Made by a program: the position numbers and the translations under genes. Positions 1 to 6,886 of a stretch of DNA of 6,886 bases are shown here, piece by piece. Position 1 is the first letter of the stretch; each line of letters starts with the position of its first letter. This stretch comes from Pseudomonadota bacterium (lineage in GTDB: Bacteria; Pseudomonadota; Gammaproteobacteria; Burkholderiales; Burkholderiaceae_D). The stretch lies in contig JAFECY010000229.1 in assembly GCA_018241865.1 (NCBI GenBank), positions 1 through 6,886 on the forward strand, given 5' to 3'. The notes under the pieces are model-generated. The model saw nothing but the letters and a program-made list of their open reading frames with translations, did no database searches and was not told the DNA's origin.

Positions 1-15
1 CTGAGCTAAGCACCC
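1..15 (-). tRNA. 5' end of a tRNA gene, probably tRNA-Val (truncated by window edge)
   Basis: Read on the minus strand, these 15 bases are GGGTGCTTAGCTCAG. That is a 7-base acceptor strand (GGGTGCT), the TA linker, the GCTC of the D-stem and the start of the D-loop, which is the standard 5' end of a bacterial tRNA. The anticodon lies outside the window, so the identity is inferred. The sequence resembles the start of betaproteobacterial tRNA-Val, and a tRNA-Val commonly follows hupB in this group. A promoter candidate lies about 50 nt upstream at 68-97. Confidence 0.8.
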
Positions 16-67
16 TACGGCTTAACCAGCCAAACCTGACGTTGTCACCACGTCACGAAAGACCGCC

Positions 68-97
68 ATTCTACAACAACTTTCTAATTTCTCGCAA
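68..97 (-). promoter_or_regulatory. Candidate sigma-70 promoter for the left-edge tRNA
   Basis: On the minus strand a -35 box TTGCGA (92-97, 4 of 6 matches to consensus) and a -10 box TAGAAT (68-73, 5 of 6) are separated by 18 bases. Transcription would start near position 61, roughly 45 to 50 nt before the tRNA 5' end at position 15. That is a normal leader length for a processed tRNA precursor. The promoter lies between the hupB stop codon and the tRNA, so the tRNA need not depend on hupB transcription. This is a motif match only. Confidence 0.5.
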
Positions 98-109
98 GCA
101 GCAATCAGA

Positions 110-382
110 TTAGTTGACGGCGTCTTTCAGTGCTTTGCCCGGTTTGAATTTCGGCACTTTGGCAGCCTTGATTTTGATGCTGGCGCCGGTTTGCGGATTG
201 CGGCCAGTGCGTGCAGCGCGCTTGCCGACGGAGAAGGTGCCGAAACCAACTAAGGTCACTGTGCCATTCTTTTTTAAGGTGGTCTTGATTGCGGCGATTG
301 CCGAATCCAGAGCGCGGGTTGCAGCAGCCTTGGAGATGTCTGCGGAATTGGCGATGTGATCGATTAATTCGGATTTGTTCAT
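110..382 (-). CDS. hupB: DNA-binding protein HU (HU-beta type), 90 aa
   Basis: HU is a small basic dimeric nucleoid protein that bends and wraps DNA with little sequence specificity. The 90-residue product has the usual HU length. It shows the N-terminal helical dimerisation region starting [11 protein letters not shown], the core [13 protein letters not shown] (47-59) and the DNA-intercalating loop RNPQTG (61-66). Proline 63 is the residue that kinks DNA in HU and IHF proteins. The C-terminal strand ends [13 protein letters not shown]. The reading frame stays open upstream to 556, but those 58 extra codons have no HU homology and cover the promoter. The start at 382 gives the conserved MNKSELI terminus and follows a GAGGGGA ribosome binding site. 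The gene lies downstream of lon, as in many proteobacteria, and has its own promoter (479-507). No clear terminator follows it before the tRNA. Confidence 0.97.
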   Translation of the reverse strand: MNKSELIDHIANSADISKAAATRALDSAIAAIKTTLKKNGTVTLVGFGTFSVGKRAARTGRNPQTGASIKIKAAKVPKFKPGKALKDAVN

Positions 383-395
383 TGAGGTCCCCTCA
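383..395 (-). promoter_or_regulatory. hupB ribosome binding site inside a short inverted repeat
   Basis: The bases just before the hupB ATG read TGAGG-GGA-CCTCA on the minus strand, a perfect 5-base inverted repeat with a 3-base centre. The GAGG(GG) part is the only Shine-Dalgarno candidate, about 8 nt from the start codon. Folding would pair GAGG with CCTC and hide it. The repeat is directly visible, whereas a regulatory role is inference because a 5-bp stem with a 3-nt loop is only marginally stable. Confidence 0.5.
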
Positions 396-478
396 CATAA
401 ATAAAAATTCGCAATCGCGCTAGACTTTCCTACACAGTCTTGCACGCATTGCGAAAGGTCAAGAAAACTGCAGCCCGT

Positions 479-507
479 ATTAAACAAGTGGCTCACTCTC
501 GTGTCAA
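479..507 (-). promoter_or_regulatory. Sigma-70 promoter of hupB
   Basis: On the minus strand a perfect -35 box TTGACA (502-507) is followed after exactly 17 bases by TTTAAT (479-484), 5 of 6 matches to the -10 consensus. Start of transcription is expected near 472, giving a 5' leader of about 90 nt. The promoter lies just past the lon terminator, so hupB has an independent transcript. A second, weaker -35-like TTGACC lies at 457-462, but its spacing gives no convincing -10 box. Confidence 0.75.
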
Positions 508-574
508 GCAATTTGCGCACTAGAGCATCGCAGTCTCCGCCTATTTTTATGTGCATTGGCTCGACTAATGTGCG

Positions 575-600
575 AAAAAAAGCGCTCCGAAGAGCGCTTT
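575..600 (-). terminator. Rho-independent terminator of lon
   Basis: On the minus strand AAAGCGCTC (592-600) pairs with GAGCGCTTT (579-587) around a TTCG tetraloop closed by C-G, an especially stable loop type. The T-run continues to 575. The hairpin begins about 20 nt after the lon stop codon. The plus-strand reading has only a short T-run after the stem, so it probably acts only in the lon direction. Confidence 0.93.
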
Positions 601-620
601 CGATTGCGAGTTTGCCGCGG

Positions 621-3032
621 TCAGTGTTTCACAACCGAACTATCGCTTGCTTCGCCACTCTTTTTCGTCGCAGCTTCCACCGATGTTTCCTCATCGGCCA
701 GTGGAACCGGCTGACGTTCGAGTGCAATCTCCAGCACCTTGTCGATCCAACGCACTGCAACGATGTCGAGTTTGGTCTTGACGTTGTCGGGGATGTCGGC
801 CAGATCCTTGACGTTCTGCTCTGGAATCAACACGGTCTTGATGCCACCGCGCATCGCTGCCAACAATTTTTCTTTCAAGCCGCCGATTGGCAAGACTTCG
901 CCACGCAGCGTGATCTCGCCAGTCATGGCAACGTCAGCACGCACTGGAATGCCGGTGAACACCGAGACCAGCGCGGTCGTCATTGCGATACCAGCGGACG
1001 GACCATCTTTGGGCGTAGCGCCTTCCGGCACGTGGATGTGAATGTCACTCTTCTCAAACACATCGTTTTTGATGCCGAGTGTTTTTGCACGACTGCGCAC
1101 CACGGTGCGCGCGGCTTCGATCGACTCCTTCATCACGTCACCAAGCGTGCCGGTGCGAATCACGCCCCCTTTACCAGGCATGGTCATCGCCTCGATGGTC
1201 AGCAAATCACCACCGACTTCGGTCCAAGCAAGACCGACCACCTGACCCACTTGATTTTCTTTTTCCGCGACACCGAAATCGAAGCGACGCACGCCCAGGA
1301 ATTTATCCAAATTTTTAGGCGTCACAGAAATTTTGCGTTCCTGTTTTTTGAGCAGCAACATCTTCACGACCTTGCGGCAGATTTTGGAAATCTCGCGTTC
1401 GAGCGAACGCACACCGGCTTCACGCGTGAAATAACGGATGATGTCGCGGATAGCGCCTTCCGATACATGGATCTCCTCATCTTTCAGACCGTTATTTTTG
1501 ATTTGCTTGGGCAGCAGGTAACGCTGAGCGATGGATGTTTTTTCATCCTCGGTGTAACCGGCTAGACGAATCACCTCCATCCGATCCAGCAAAGCCGGCG
1601 GAATGTTGAAGGAATTCGATGTCGCCACGAACATTACGTCGGACAAATCGAAATCGACTTCGATGTAATGATCCGAGAAAGTGTGGTTCTGTTCCGGGTC
1701 GAGCACTTCCAGCAGCGCCGATGAGGGATCGCCACGGAAGTCCATGCCAAGCTTGTCGATTTCATCGAGCAGGAACAGCGGATTGCGCACGCCAACTTTC
1801 GACAGGCTTTGCAATATCTTGCCCGGCATCGAGCCGATATAGGTGCGACGATGGCCGCGAATCTCGGCCTCATCGCGCACGCCGCCCAAGGCCATGCGCA
1901 CATATTTGCGATTGGTCGCACGGGCAATCGATTGGCCGAGCGAGGTCTTGCCGACGCCCGGTGGGCCAACGAAACACAGAATCGGCGCTTTCAGTTTATC
2001 CACGCGCTGCTGTACGGCGAGATATTCGAGAATGCGTTCCTTCACTTTATCCAAGCCATAGTGTTCGTCTTCCAGCACCTTTTCGGCATTGGTTAGGTCG
2101 TTGTTGACCTTGGATTTTTTGCGCCACGGCAGGCCGAGCAAAGTATCGATGTAATTGCGCACGACGGTGGCTTCAGCCGACATCGGCGACATCATCTTCA
2201 GTTTCTTCAACTCGCTCTGAGCTTTCTCGCGCGCTTCCTTCGGCATCTTGGCGGCGATGATTTTTTTCTCGAGTTCTTCGAGATCCGCACCCTCCTCGCC
2301 CTCGCCCAATTCCTTCTGTATGGCCTTGACCTGTTCGTTCAAGTAATACTCGCGCTGCGATTTTTCCATCTGGCGTTTGACGCGGCCGCGAATGCGTTTT
2401 TCCACCTGCAAAATATCGAGCTCGCCTTCGAGCTGGCCGAGCAGATGCTCGTAGCGCTTGGCGACGTTGAAAATTTCCAAGATGACCTGTTTCTGCTCCA
2501 GCTTCAACGGCAAGTGAGCGGCGATGGTGTCGGCCAAGCGACCGGCATCATCGATGCCCGCCAGTGAGGTCAAAATTTCCGGTGGGATTTTCTTGTTCAG
2601 CTTCACATACTGGTCGAATTGCTGCACGATTGCGCGGCGCATCGCCTCCACTTCGGATTCGTCACCCATTTCGGAATCGACCGGCGTCAGTTCCGCTGTG
2701 AAATGCGTATCGAGTTCATCGATGTGGTGTATGCGCGCGCGCTGCGCGCCTTCAACCAGCACCTTGACAGTGCCGTCCGGCAGCTTGAGCATTTGCAAGA
2801 TGTTGGCGACGCAGCCAATCTCGTAAATATCGTCGGCGGAAGGCTCGTCTTTGGCGGCAGCTTTCTGGGCGGCCAGCATGATGCTCTTGTCCTGCTCCAT
2901 GGCGACTTCGAGCGCCTTGATGGATTTGGGTCGGCCGACAAACAGGGGAATCACCATGTGCGGAAACACGACGACGTCGCGCAACGGCAGCAAGGGTAAC
3001 TGGGTGTGTTCGATTTGGTTGGATGTCGTCAT
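621..3032 (-). CDS. lon: ATP-dependent serine protease Lon (LonA), 803 aa
   Basis: Lon is a cytoplasmic hexameric AAA+ protease that unfolds and degrades misfolded and short-lived regulatory proteins. The N-terminal substrate-binding domain starts at [19 protein letters not shown] (12-30). A helical, coiled-coil-rich region follows (about 190-300, with [17 protein letters not shown]). The AAA+ module has Walker A GPPGVGKT (356-363), Walker B LFLLDEID (419-426), a sensor asparagine in TSNS (N473) and an arginine-finger region EAGVRSLER (538-546). The protease domain carries the catalytic dyad serine 679 in PKDGPSAG and lysine 722 in GGLKEKLLA. Both have the same numbers as in the E. coli enzyme, so there are no insertions upstream. 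The protein is about 19 residues longer than E. coli Lon because of a polar, Ser/Glu/Lys-rich tail (about 779-803), probably disordered. The start at 3032 is preceded by GAGG at about 8 nt. The gene stands between two terminators and is therefore probably its own transcript. I could not identify its promoter with confidence. Confidence 0.99.
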   Translation of the reverse strand: MTTSNQIEHTQLPLLPLRDVVVFPHMVIPLFVGRPKSIKALEVAMEQDKSIMLAAQKAAAKDEPSADDIYEIGCVANILQMLKLPDGTVKVLVEGAQRARIHHIDELDTHFTAELTPVDSEMGDESEVEAMRRAIVQQFDQYVKLNKKIPPEILTSLAGIDDAGRLADTIAAHLPLKLEQKQVILEIFNVAKRYEHLLGQLEGELDILQVEKRIRGRVKRQMEKSQREYYLNEQVKAIQKELGEGEEGADLEELEKKIIAAKMPKEAREKAQSELKKLKMMSPMSAEATVVRNYIDTLLGLPWRKKSKVNNDLTNAEKVLEDEHYGLDKVKERILEYLAVQQRVDKLKAPILCFVGPPGVGKTSLGQSIARATNRKYVRMALGGVRDEAEIRGHRRTYIGSMPGKILQSLSKVGVRNPLFLLDEIDKLGMDFRGDPSSALLEVLDPEQNHTFSDHYIEVDFDLSDVMFVATSNSFNIPPALLDRMEVIRLAGYTEDEKTSIAQRYLLPKQIKNNGLKDEEIHVSEGAIRDIIRYFTREAGVRSLEREISKICRKVVKMLLLKKQERKISVTPKNLDKFLGVRRFDFGVAEKENQVGQVVGLAWTEVGGDLLTIEAMTMPGKGGVIRTGTLGDVMKESIEAARTVVRSRAKTLGIKNDVFEKSDIHIHVPEGATPKDGPSAGIAMTTALVSVFTGIPVRADVAMTGEITLRGEVLPIGGLKEKLLAAMRGGIKTVLIPEQNVKDLADIPDNVKTKLDIVAVRWIDKVLEIALERQPVPLADEETSVEAATKKSGEASDSSVVKH

Positions 3033-3132
3033 AGCAGGCCTCGTCAGTCAATCTGTTTCATGATGTTGGCGCGAATGGGCAAAACACAAGCCCACGCATG
3101 CATCATTGTTTTCGTTACGTTGAAAATACAAT

Positions 3133-3170
3133 AAAAAAAGCCACACGCGAAGTTTCCTTCGGGTGGCTTT
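3133..3170 (-). terminator. Rho-independent terminator of clpX
   Basis: On the minus strand AAAGCCAC (3163-3170) pairs with GTGGCTTT (3137-3144). After a small asymmetric internal loop, CGAAG (3157-3161) pairs with CTTCG (3148-3152) around a GAAA loop (3153-3156). A run of seven T follows (3133-3139). It lies about 92 nt beyond the clpX stop codon, so the clpX message would have an unusually long A/T-rich 3' tail. The plus-strand orientation lacks a good T-run. Confidence 0.92.
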
Positions 3171-3262
3171 GCGATCGAAGCCTCACTGTTATTATTTTTT
3201 CTTAATTGTACTGCTTTTAAACAAAAATTTCGGCGGGAGTTTTCGACTGCTTTTTGCCCACG

Positions 3263-4531
3263 TTATTTTGCCCCGGACACCTTCGGCTGCTCATGATAAA
3301 TCAGCAAAGGTTTCGCGCCGTTGGTGATGGTGTTTTCATCGATCACTACCTTGGCGACGTTTTGCTGATTCGGCAATTCGTACATCACATCGAGTAGAGC
3401 GTGTTCCAGAATCGAGCGCAAACCGCGTGCGCCGGTCTTGCGCGCCAACGCCTTGCGGGCAATCGCATGCAAAGCAGCGGGGCGAATTTCTAATTCTGCG
3501 CCCTCCATTTCCAGCAACTTAGAATATTGCTTGACCAAGGCGTTCTTCGGCTCAAGCAAAATTTCGATCAAGGCTTCTTCATTCAATTCGCTCAGCGTCG
3601 CCACCACCGGCAAACGGCCGACCAGTTCGGGAATCAGGCCGAATTTAATCAAATCTTCCGGCTCGGTATCCATCAACATTTCGCTGGCATTACGTTCGCT
3701 TTGACTCTTGACGCTGGCACCAAAACCGATGCCGCTCTTTTCAGAACGGTTGGAAATGATCTTGGCCAAACCGTCGAAAGCACCGCCGCAGATGAACATG
3801 ATATTGGTCGTATCGATCTGCACGAAATCCTGGTTCGGATGCTTGCGACCGCCTTGCGGCGGTACCGACGCCATCGTGCCTTCGATCAGTTTCAGCAAGG
3901 CTTGCTGCACACCTTCGCCCGAGACGTCGCGGGTGATCGAGGGGTTGTCGGACTTGCGCGAAATCTTGTCGATCTCGTCGATATAGACGATGCCCTTCTG
4001 CGCTTTTTCGACTTCGTAATTGCAGTTCTGCAGCAGCTTCTGGATGATGTTTTCCACGTCCTCGCCGACATAACCGGCTTCCGTCAACGTGGTGGCGTCG
4101 GCAATCACAAAAGGCACGTTGAGCATGCGTGCCAAAGTTTGCGCCAGCAAAGTCTTGCCGGAACCAGTCGGGCCGACCAACAAAATGTTGCTCTTGGCTA
4201 GCTCGACTTCGTCTTTCTTGCCGAAATGCTTCAGACGTTTGTAATGGTTATACACCGCCACCGACAGAATGCGCTTGGCGGTTTGCTGGCCGATCACGTA
4301 CTGATCGAGCAGATCGCAAATTTCTTGCGGCGTCGGCAAATCGGATTTTTGATCGGCGGAGGATTCAGTCCCGGCGGCTTCGTCGCGGATGATGTCATTG
4401 CACAGATCAATACATTCATCGCAGATAAAAACCGAAGGGCCAGCGATGAGTTTTTTCACCTCGTGCTGGCTTTTGCCGCAGAAAGAGCAATACAGAAGTT
4501 TCTCGCTGCTTGAGGATTTTTTGTCAGACAT
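3263..4531 (-). CDS. clpX: ATP-dependent Clp protease ATP-binding subunit ClpX, 422 aa
   Basis: ClpX is a hexameric AAA+ unfoldase that recognises degradation tags such as ssrA and threads substrates into ClpP. The N-terminal zinc-binding domain has four cysteines, C15-x2-C18 and C37-x2-C40, for dimerisation and adaptor binding. The AAA+ domain shows Walker A GPTGSGKT (120-127), the pore-1 loop GYVG (153-156), Walker B IVYIDEID (181-188), the pore-2 region [13 protein letters not shown] (198-210) and the RKH loop (229-231). IGF (268-270) is the loop that docks on ClpP. The arginine finger is in VGRLP (R306) and sensor 2 in GARGLR (367-372). Length is normal for the family. The next gene upstream is clpP, but 165 nt and a terminator lie between them, so a separate or partly separate transcript is likely. 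No Shine-Dalgarno sequence is evident within 20 nt of the ATG. The start is still secure because it gives the family's normal N-terminus. Confidence 0.99.
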   Translation of the reverse strand: MSDKKSSSSEKLLYCSFCGKSQHEVKKLIAGPSVFICDECIDLCNDIIRDEAAGTESSADQKSDLPTPQEICDLLDQYVIGQQTAKRILSVAVYNHYKRLKHFGKKDEVELAKSNILLVGPTGSGKTLLAQTLARMLNVPFVIADATTLTEAGYVGEDVENIIQKLLQNCNYEVEKAQKGIVYIDEIDKISRKSDNPSITRDVSGEGVQQALLKLIEGTMASVPPQGGRKHPNQDFVQIDTTNIMFICGGAFDGLAKIISNRSEKSGIGFGASVKSQSERNASEMLMDTEPEDLIKFGLIPELVGRLPVVATLSELNEEALIEILLEPKNALVKQYSKLLEMEGAELEIRPAALHAIARKALARKTGARGLRSILEHALLDVMYELPNQQNVAKVVIDENTITNGAKPLLIYHEQPKVSGAK

Positions 4532-4560
4532 GGTGCAATGTTAAGGTCACAATTGGTTTG

Positions 4561-4602
4561 ATATTACCTGCGAAATGGCAATCCGTCACGAGAGCGCACA
4601 AG
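4561..4602 (-). promoter_or_regulatory. Candidate clpX promoter (overlapping sigma-32-like and sigma-70-like boxes)
   Basis: Between the clpP terminator and clpX the minus strand has CTTGTG (4597-4602), 16 bases, then TGCCATTT (4573-4580). These resemble the heat-shock sigma-32 elements CTTGAA and CCCCATnT. Overlapping them is a sigma-70-like pair, GTGACG (4584-4589), 17 bases, TAATAT (4561-4566), with 4 of 6 matches in each box. The interval must contain a promoter if the terminator upstream is efficient. Both matches are imperfect, so which one works, if either, is inference. Confidence 0.4.
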
Positions 4603-4633
4603 AATTGCATACAAAGCGACAACTCTGTCACGT

Positions 4634-4675
4634 AAAAACAAGACGCCCGGAGGATAAACCGTCCGGGCGTCTTGT
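4634..4675 (-). terminator. Rho-independent terminator (or attenuator) between clpP and clpX
   Basis: A perfect 13-bp stem is formed by 4663-4675 and 4638-4650 (minus strand ACAAGACGCCCGG against CCGGGCGTCTTGT), with a 12-nt loop. The T-run is TTTTT at 4634-4638, overlapping the last stem base. The hairpin starts about 22 nt after the clpP stop codon. In E. coli clpP and clpX are generally described as one operon, so here the hairpin would at least reduce read-through into clpX. The large loop and short T-run leave room for partial termination. Confidence 0.88.
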
Positions 4676-4696
4676 CATGCATGCATCGAGACGCGA

Positions 4697-5314
4697 TCAA
4701 GCACGGCTGGTCAGCACCTTATCAATCATGCCATATTCAGCCGCTTCGTCAGCCGACATGAAGTTGTCGCGGTCGGTGTCTTTGCTGATCTGATCCACGG
4801 TCTTGCCGGTCTTCTCGGACAGGATGTGATTCAGCCGATCGCGCAAATAAAGAATCTCGCGCGCTTGGATTTCGATGTCGGCAGCCTGACCTTGCGCGCC
4901 GCCCAGCGGTTGGTGAATCATAATGCGCGAGTTCGGCAGCGAGAAACGTTTACCTTTAGCGCCAGCGGCCAACAAAAACGCGCCCATCGATGCCGCCAAG
5001 CCGGTACACAAAGTGGACACGTCCGGTTTGATGAATTGCATGGTGTCGTAAATCGCCATGCCTGCCGAAACTGAGCCGCCCGGCGAGTTGATGTAGAGCG
5101 AAATATCCTTGTCCGGGTTCTCGCTCTCCAAGAACAGCATCTGCGCCACGATCAGGTTGGCCGAGTGGTCATTGACCGGGCCGACCAGAAAAATCACGCG
5201 CTCCTTCAACAGGCGCGAGTAGATGTCGTAAGCGCGTTCGCCGCGCCCGCTTTGCTCGATCACCATCGGCACCATGCCGAGCATTTGGGTATCGAGTGCA
5301 GAGTTTTGTGTCAT
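4697..5314 (-). CDS. clpP: ATP-dependent Clp protease proteolytic subunit ClpP, 205 aa
   Basis: ClpP is the serine peptidase that forms a double-ring 14-mer chamber and degrades polypeptides delivered by ClpX or ClpA. The catalytic triad is complete: serine 109 in [11 protein letters not shown], histidine 134 in [10 protein letters not shown] and aspartate 183 in DRDNF. The spacing between these residues matches E. coli ClpP. The substrate-binding segment [16 protein letters not shown] (75-90) and the handle-region helix around [13 protein letters not shown] are present. The N-terminus (about 14 residues before MVPMVIEQ) is probably removed by self-processing, as in E. coli. Length is typical. 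The start at 5314 has a strong AGGAAGG ribosome binding site (5322-5328) about 7 nt upstream. Only 40 nt separate it from the tig stop codon with no hairpin between, so the two genes are probably co-transcribed. Confidence 0.99.
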   Translation of the reverse strand: MTQNSALDTQMLGMVPMVIEQSGRGERAYDIYSRLLKERVIFLVGPVNDHSANLIVAQMLFLESENPDKDISLYINSPGGSVSAGMAIYDTMQFIKPDVSTLCTGLAASMGAFLLAAGAKGKRFSLPNSRIMIHQPLGGAQGQAADIEIQAREILYLRDRLNHILSEKTGKTVDQISKDTDRDNFMSADEAAEYGMIDKVLTSRA

Positions 5315-5354
5315 GCGTGTGCCTTCCTCAGGAGAGCGACGAGCAGCTTGCCGA

Positions 5355-6704
5355 TTAGGCTTGTGCGTTGTTGCCCATCAATTCATCGAACGCGACCGGC
5401 TTCTCGGTCACCTTGGCTTTGCCCAGCACATAGTTGACGACGTTTTCTTCCAAAACAAGGGCTTCGACTTCGGCTAGGCGACGACGATCGCTGTAATAAT
5501 ACTTCGTCACTTGTTGCGGGTCTTCGTAGCTTTGGGCGAATTCCTCGATTTGCGTCTTGATTTGTTCCGGCGTTGCTTGCAAATTGTTGGCCTTGACCAC
5601 TTCCGCCAAGATTAGGCCAAGACGCACGCGGCGCTCGGCTTGTGTCTTGAACAGTTCTGGCGGAAACGGCACGTCGCCGATTTTCATGCCGCGCTGAAGC
5701 ATATCCTGACGCGTCATATCGGACAGGCGTTCAATGTCTTGATCGACCAGCGCTTTGGGCAAATCCAGCTCGGTCACTTTAATCAGCGCATCCATCACGC
5801 TGTCTTTGGTCTTGGCCTTGGCGCGGCCAGATACTTCGCGTTCCAAGTTGGCCTTGATATCGGCGCGCATCTTGCCCAGATCGCCGTCGGTAATGCCGAG
5901 CGACTTGGCGAAATCAGCATCGATTTCCGGCAGGTGCGCCCATTCCAATTTTTTGAGAGTCACGGTGAATTCGGCAGTTTTGCCGGCCACATCTTTACCG
6001 TGATAGTCGGCCGGAAAAGTCAGCGGGAAGGACTTGGCTTCACCGACTTTCAAACCGACGGTGGCGGCTTCAAATTCCGGCAACATGCGGCCTTCGCCCA
6101 GCACGAAAGGATAGTTCTCGGCCTTACCGCCTTGAAATTCAACGCCATCAATCTTGCCGACGAAATCAATGGTCACACGGTCGCCGTTTTGCGCGGTTTG
6201 CACCGGGCCGCCGTCGCCGTGCGCGCCCTGCTCGCCTTTGACGTGATAGTGCACGCGCTGCTTGCGCAAGATGTCGAGGGTTTTGTCGATCTCGGCATCG
6301 CTCACCAGCGAAGCGACTTTTTCGACTTCTGCCTTGGTGAGGTCGCCGAGTTTGATTTCTGGATACACTTCAAAGGTCGCATCAAAGGCGATCAAGCCTT
6401 CTGTCGCACCTTCACTGCCCTTCGGTTCGATACGCGGGAAGCCGGCGACGCGCAGGTTGTTTTCGGTAGCGGCATCGTTAAACGCGCGGCCGACCTTGTC
6501 GTTCAAAACCTCGGTTTCCACTTGATAACCGTACTGGGCGGCCACCATCTTCATCGGCACCTTGCCCGGACGAAAGCCCGGCGCCTTAGCGGTACGGGCG
6601 CGCACTTTCAAGCGCTTTTCCACTTCTGCCTTGACGTCATCCATCGGCACGGTGATGGTGATGCGGCGCTCGAGTTTTTCCAGAGTTTGAACAGCAGTTG
6701 CCAT
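5355..6704 (-). CDS. tig: Trigger factor, ribosome-associated chaperone and prolyl isomerase, 449 aa
   Basis: Trigger factor binds at the ribosome exit tunnel and shields nascent chains. It also catalyses prolyl cis-trans isomerisation. The N-terminal ribosome-binding domain carries the signature GFRPGKVP (43-50), which docks on ribosomal protein L23. The FKBP-like isomerase domain spans about 155-250, with [13 protein letters not shown] (175-187), a GRMLPEFE segment (205-212) and [19 protein letters not shown]. The C-terminal helical arms run from about 255 to the end. The protein is somewhat longer than the 432-residue E. coli protein. Part of the excess is a glycine-rich stretch [19 protein letters not shown] (157-175) at the entry to the isomerase domain. 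The start at 6704 gives the usual [18 protein letters not shown] terminus, with a modest GGA ribosome binding element about 10 nt upstream. It is followed by clpP after 40 nt and preceded by tRNA-Leu only 41 nt away. Confidence 0.99.
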   Translation of the reverse strand: MATAVQTLEKLERRITITVPMDDVKAEVEKRLKVRARTAKAPGFRPGKVPMKMVAAQYGYQVETEVLNDKVGRAFNDAATENNLRVAGFPRIEPKGSEGATEGLIAFDATFEVYPEIKLGDLTKAEVEKVASLVSDAEIDKTLDILRKQRVHYHVKGEQGAHGDGGPVQTAQNGDRVTIDFVGKIDGVEFQGGKAENYPFVLGEGRMLPEFEAATVGLKVGEAKSFPLTFPADYHGKDVAGKTAEFTVTLKKLEWAHLPEIDADFAKSLGITDGDLGKMRADIKANLEREVSGRAKAKTKDSVMDALIKVTELDLPKALVDQDIERLSDMTRQDMLQRGMKIGDVPFPPELFKTQAERRVRLGLILAEVVKANNLQATPEQIKTQIEEFAQSYEDPQQVTKYYYSDRRRLAEVEALVLEENVVNYVLGKAKVTEKPVAFDELMGNNAQA

Positions 6705-6745
6705 GTGAAATCGTCCAAAAATTAAGAATTACGGTTATGCAATGT

Positions 6746-6832
6746 TGGTGCGAGGAGGGGGACTCGAACCCCCACACCATTGCTGGCGTCAGGACCTAAA
6801 CCTGGTGCGTCTACCAATTTCGCCATCCTCGC
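6746..6832 (-). tRNA. tRNA-Leu, anticodon UAG, with encoded CCA end
   Basis: The minus strand folds as a complete type II tRNA. The acceptor strands GCGAGGA (6826-6832) and TCCTCGC (6750-6756) pair perfectly. The T-arm is GGGGGTTCGAGTCCCCC, and the anticodon loop TTTAGGT between CCAGG and CCTG gives anticodon TAG, which reads CUN leucine codons. A long variable arm (around CGCCAGCAATGGTGTG) is the hallmark of leucine tRNAs. The terminal CCA is encoded (6746-6748). The gene lies directly before tig on the same strand. No clear promoter can be seen in the 54 nt available upstream. Confidence 0.97.
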
Positions 6833-6886
6833 GGAAATATGCCGAGGAAGAACCCAAAAGCAAAGGGCGACCCTGAAGTGAAAATC

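Noticed and set aside
37..55. TGACGT-N7-ACGTCA hairpin as a hupB terminator
   Set aside because: The stem is only 6 bp and is not followed by a T-run on either strand. It also lies downstream of the probable tRNA promoter, where a terminator would be counterproductive.
110..556. Extended 148-residue version of the HU reading frame
   Set aside because: The 58 extra N-terminal residues show no HU homology, and their codons cover the -35 and -10 boxes and the leader. The internal ATG at 382 gives the conserved 90-residue HU protein with a ribosome binding site.
501..1565. Plus-strand open frame of 354 codons antisense to lon
   Set aside because: It lies opposite a fully conserved lon gene, has no recognisable motif and begins in the hupB promoter region. 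Long opposite-strand frames are common in such genes.
3527..4201. Plus-strand open frame of 224 codons antisense to clpX
   Set aside because: It lies opposite the conserved AAA+ core of ClpX and has no recognisable protein feature or convincing start signal.
5640..6725. Plus-strand open frame of 361 codons antisense to tig
   Set aside because: It mirrors the tig coding frame, is rich in His and Phe as expected of a complement-strand shadow, and shows no domain. tig itself is unambiguous.
6833..6886. Promoter for tRNA-Leu
   Set aside because: The best boxes (TTGCTT-N16-CATATT) match poorly and would place the transcription start inside the tRNA. The real promoter probably lies beyond the window.
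1..6886. A mobile, defence or otherwise undescribed gene system
   Set aside because: Every gene-sized stretch is accounted for by a conserved housekeeping gene with intact motifs. No gap exceeds about 240 nt, and no repeats, recombinase genes or foreign-looking segments were seen.

Overview
This window carries the protein quality-control gene cluster tig-clpP-clpX-lon-hupB, with every gene on the minus strand. It is bracketed by a complete tRNA-Leu gene on the right and the first 15 bases of another tRNA, probably tRNA-Val, at the left edge. The gene order, the tRNA genes at both ends and the protein sequences fit a betaproteobacterium of the order Burkholderiales. The moderate base composition and the general look of Lon, HU and trigger factor suggest an Oxalobacteraceae-like organism, but that family call is an impression and not the result of a search.

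Layout, read in the direction of transcription (right to left). tRNA-Leu(UAG) occupies 6746-6832. tig (trigger factor, 449 aa) starts only 41 nt beyond it. clpP (205 aa) follows tig after 40 nt, so those two genes look like one operon. A strong hairpin plus T-run lies at 4634-4675. clpX (422 aa) is next, apparently with its own promoter region. A second terminator lies at 3133-3170, then lon (803 aa), a third terminator at 575-600, a good sigma-70 promoter at 479-507, and hupB (90 aa). The last stretch, 16-109, holds a probable promoter for the tRNA that runs off the left edge.

The genes form a protein-fate module. Trigger factor catches nascent chains at the ribosome. ClpX unfolds tagged proteins and feeds them to ClpP. 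Lon is a second, self-contained AAA+ protease that degrades misfolded and regulatory proteins. HU is the nucleoid protein that in several bacteria sits beside lon. All catalytic and nucleotide-binding residues checked are intact, and no gene is broken.

No mobile element, CRISPR array, phage gene or unfamiliar coding gene is visible. The window is a conserved housekeeping region, and I do not see an undescribed system. The points worth a second look are regulatory: three terminators that split the cluster, a possible heat-shock type promoter before clpX, a clpX start without a Shine-Dalgarno sequence, and a small inverted repeat over the hupB ribosome binding site.
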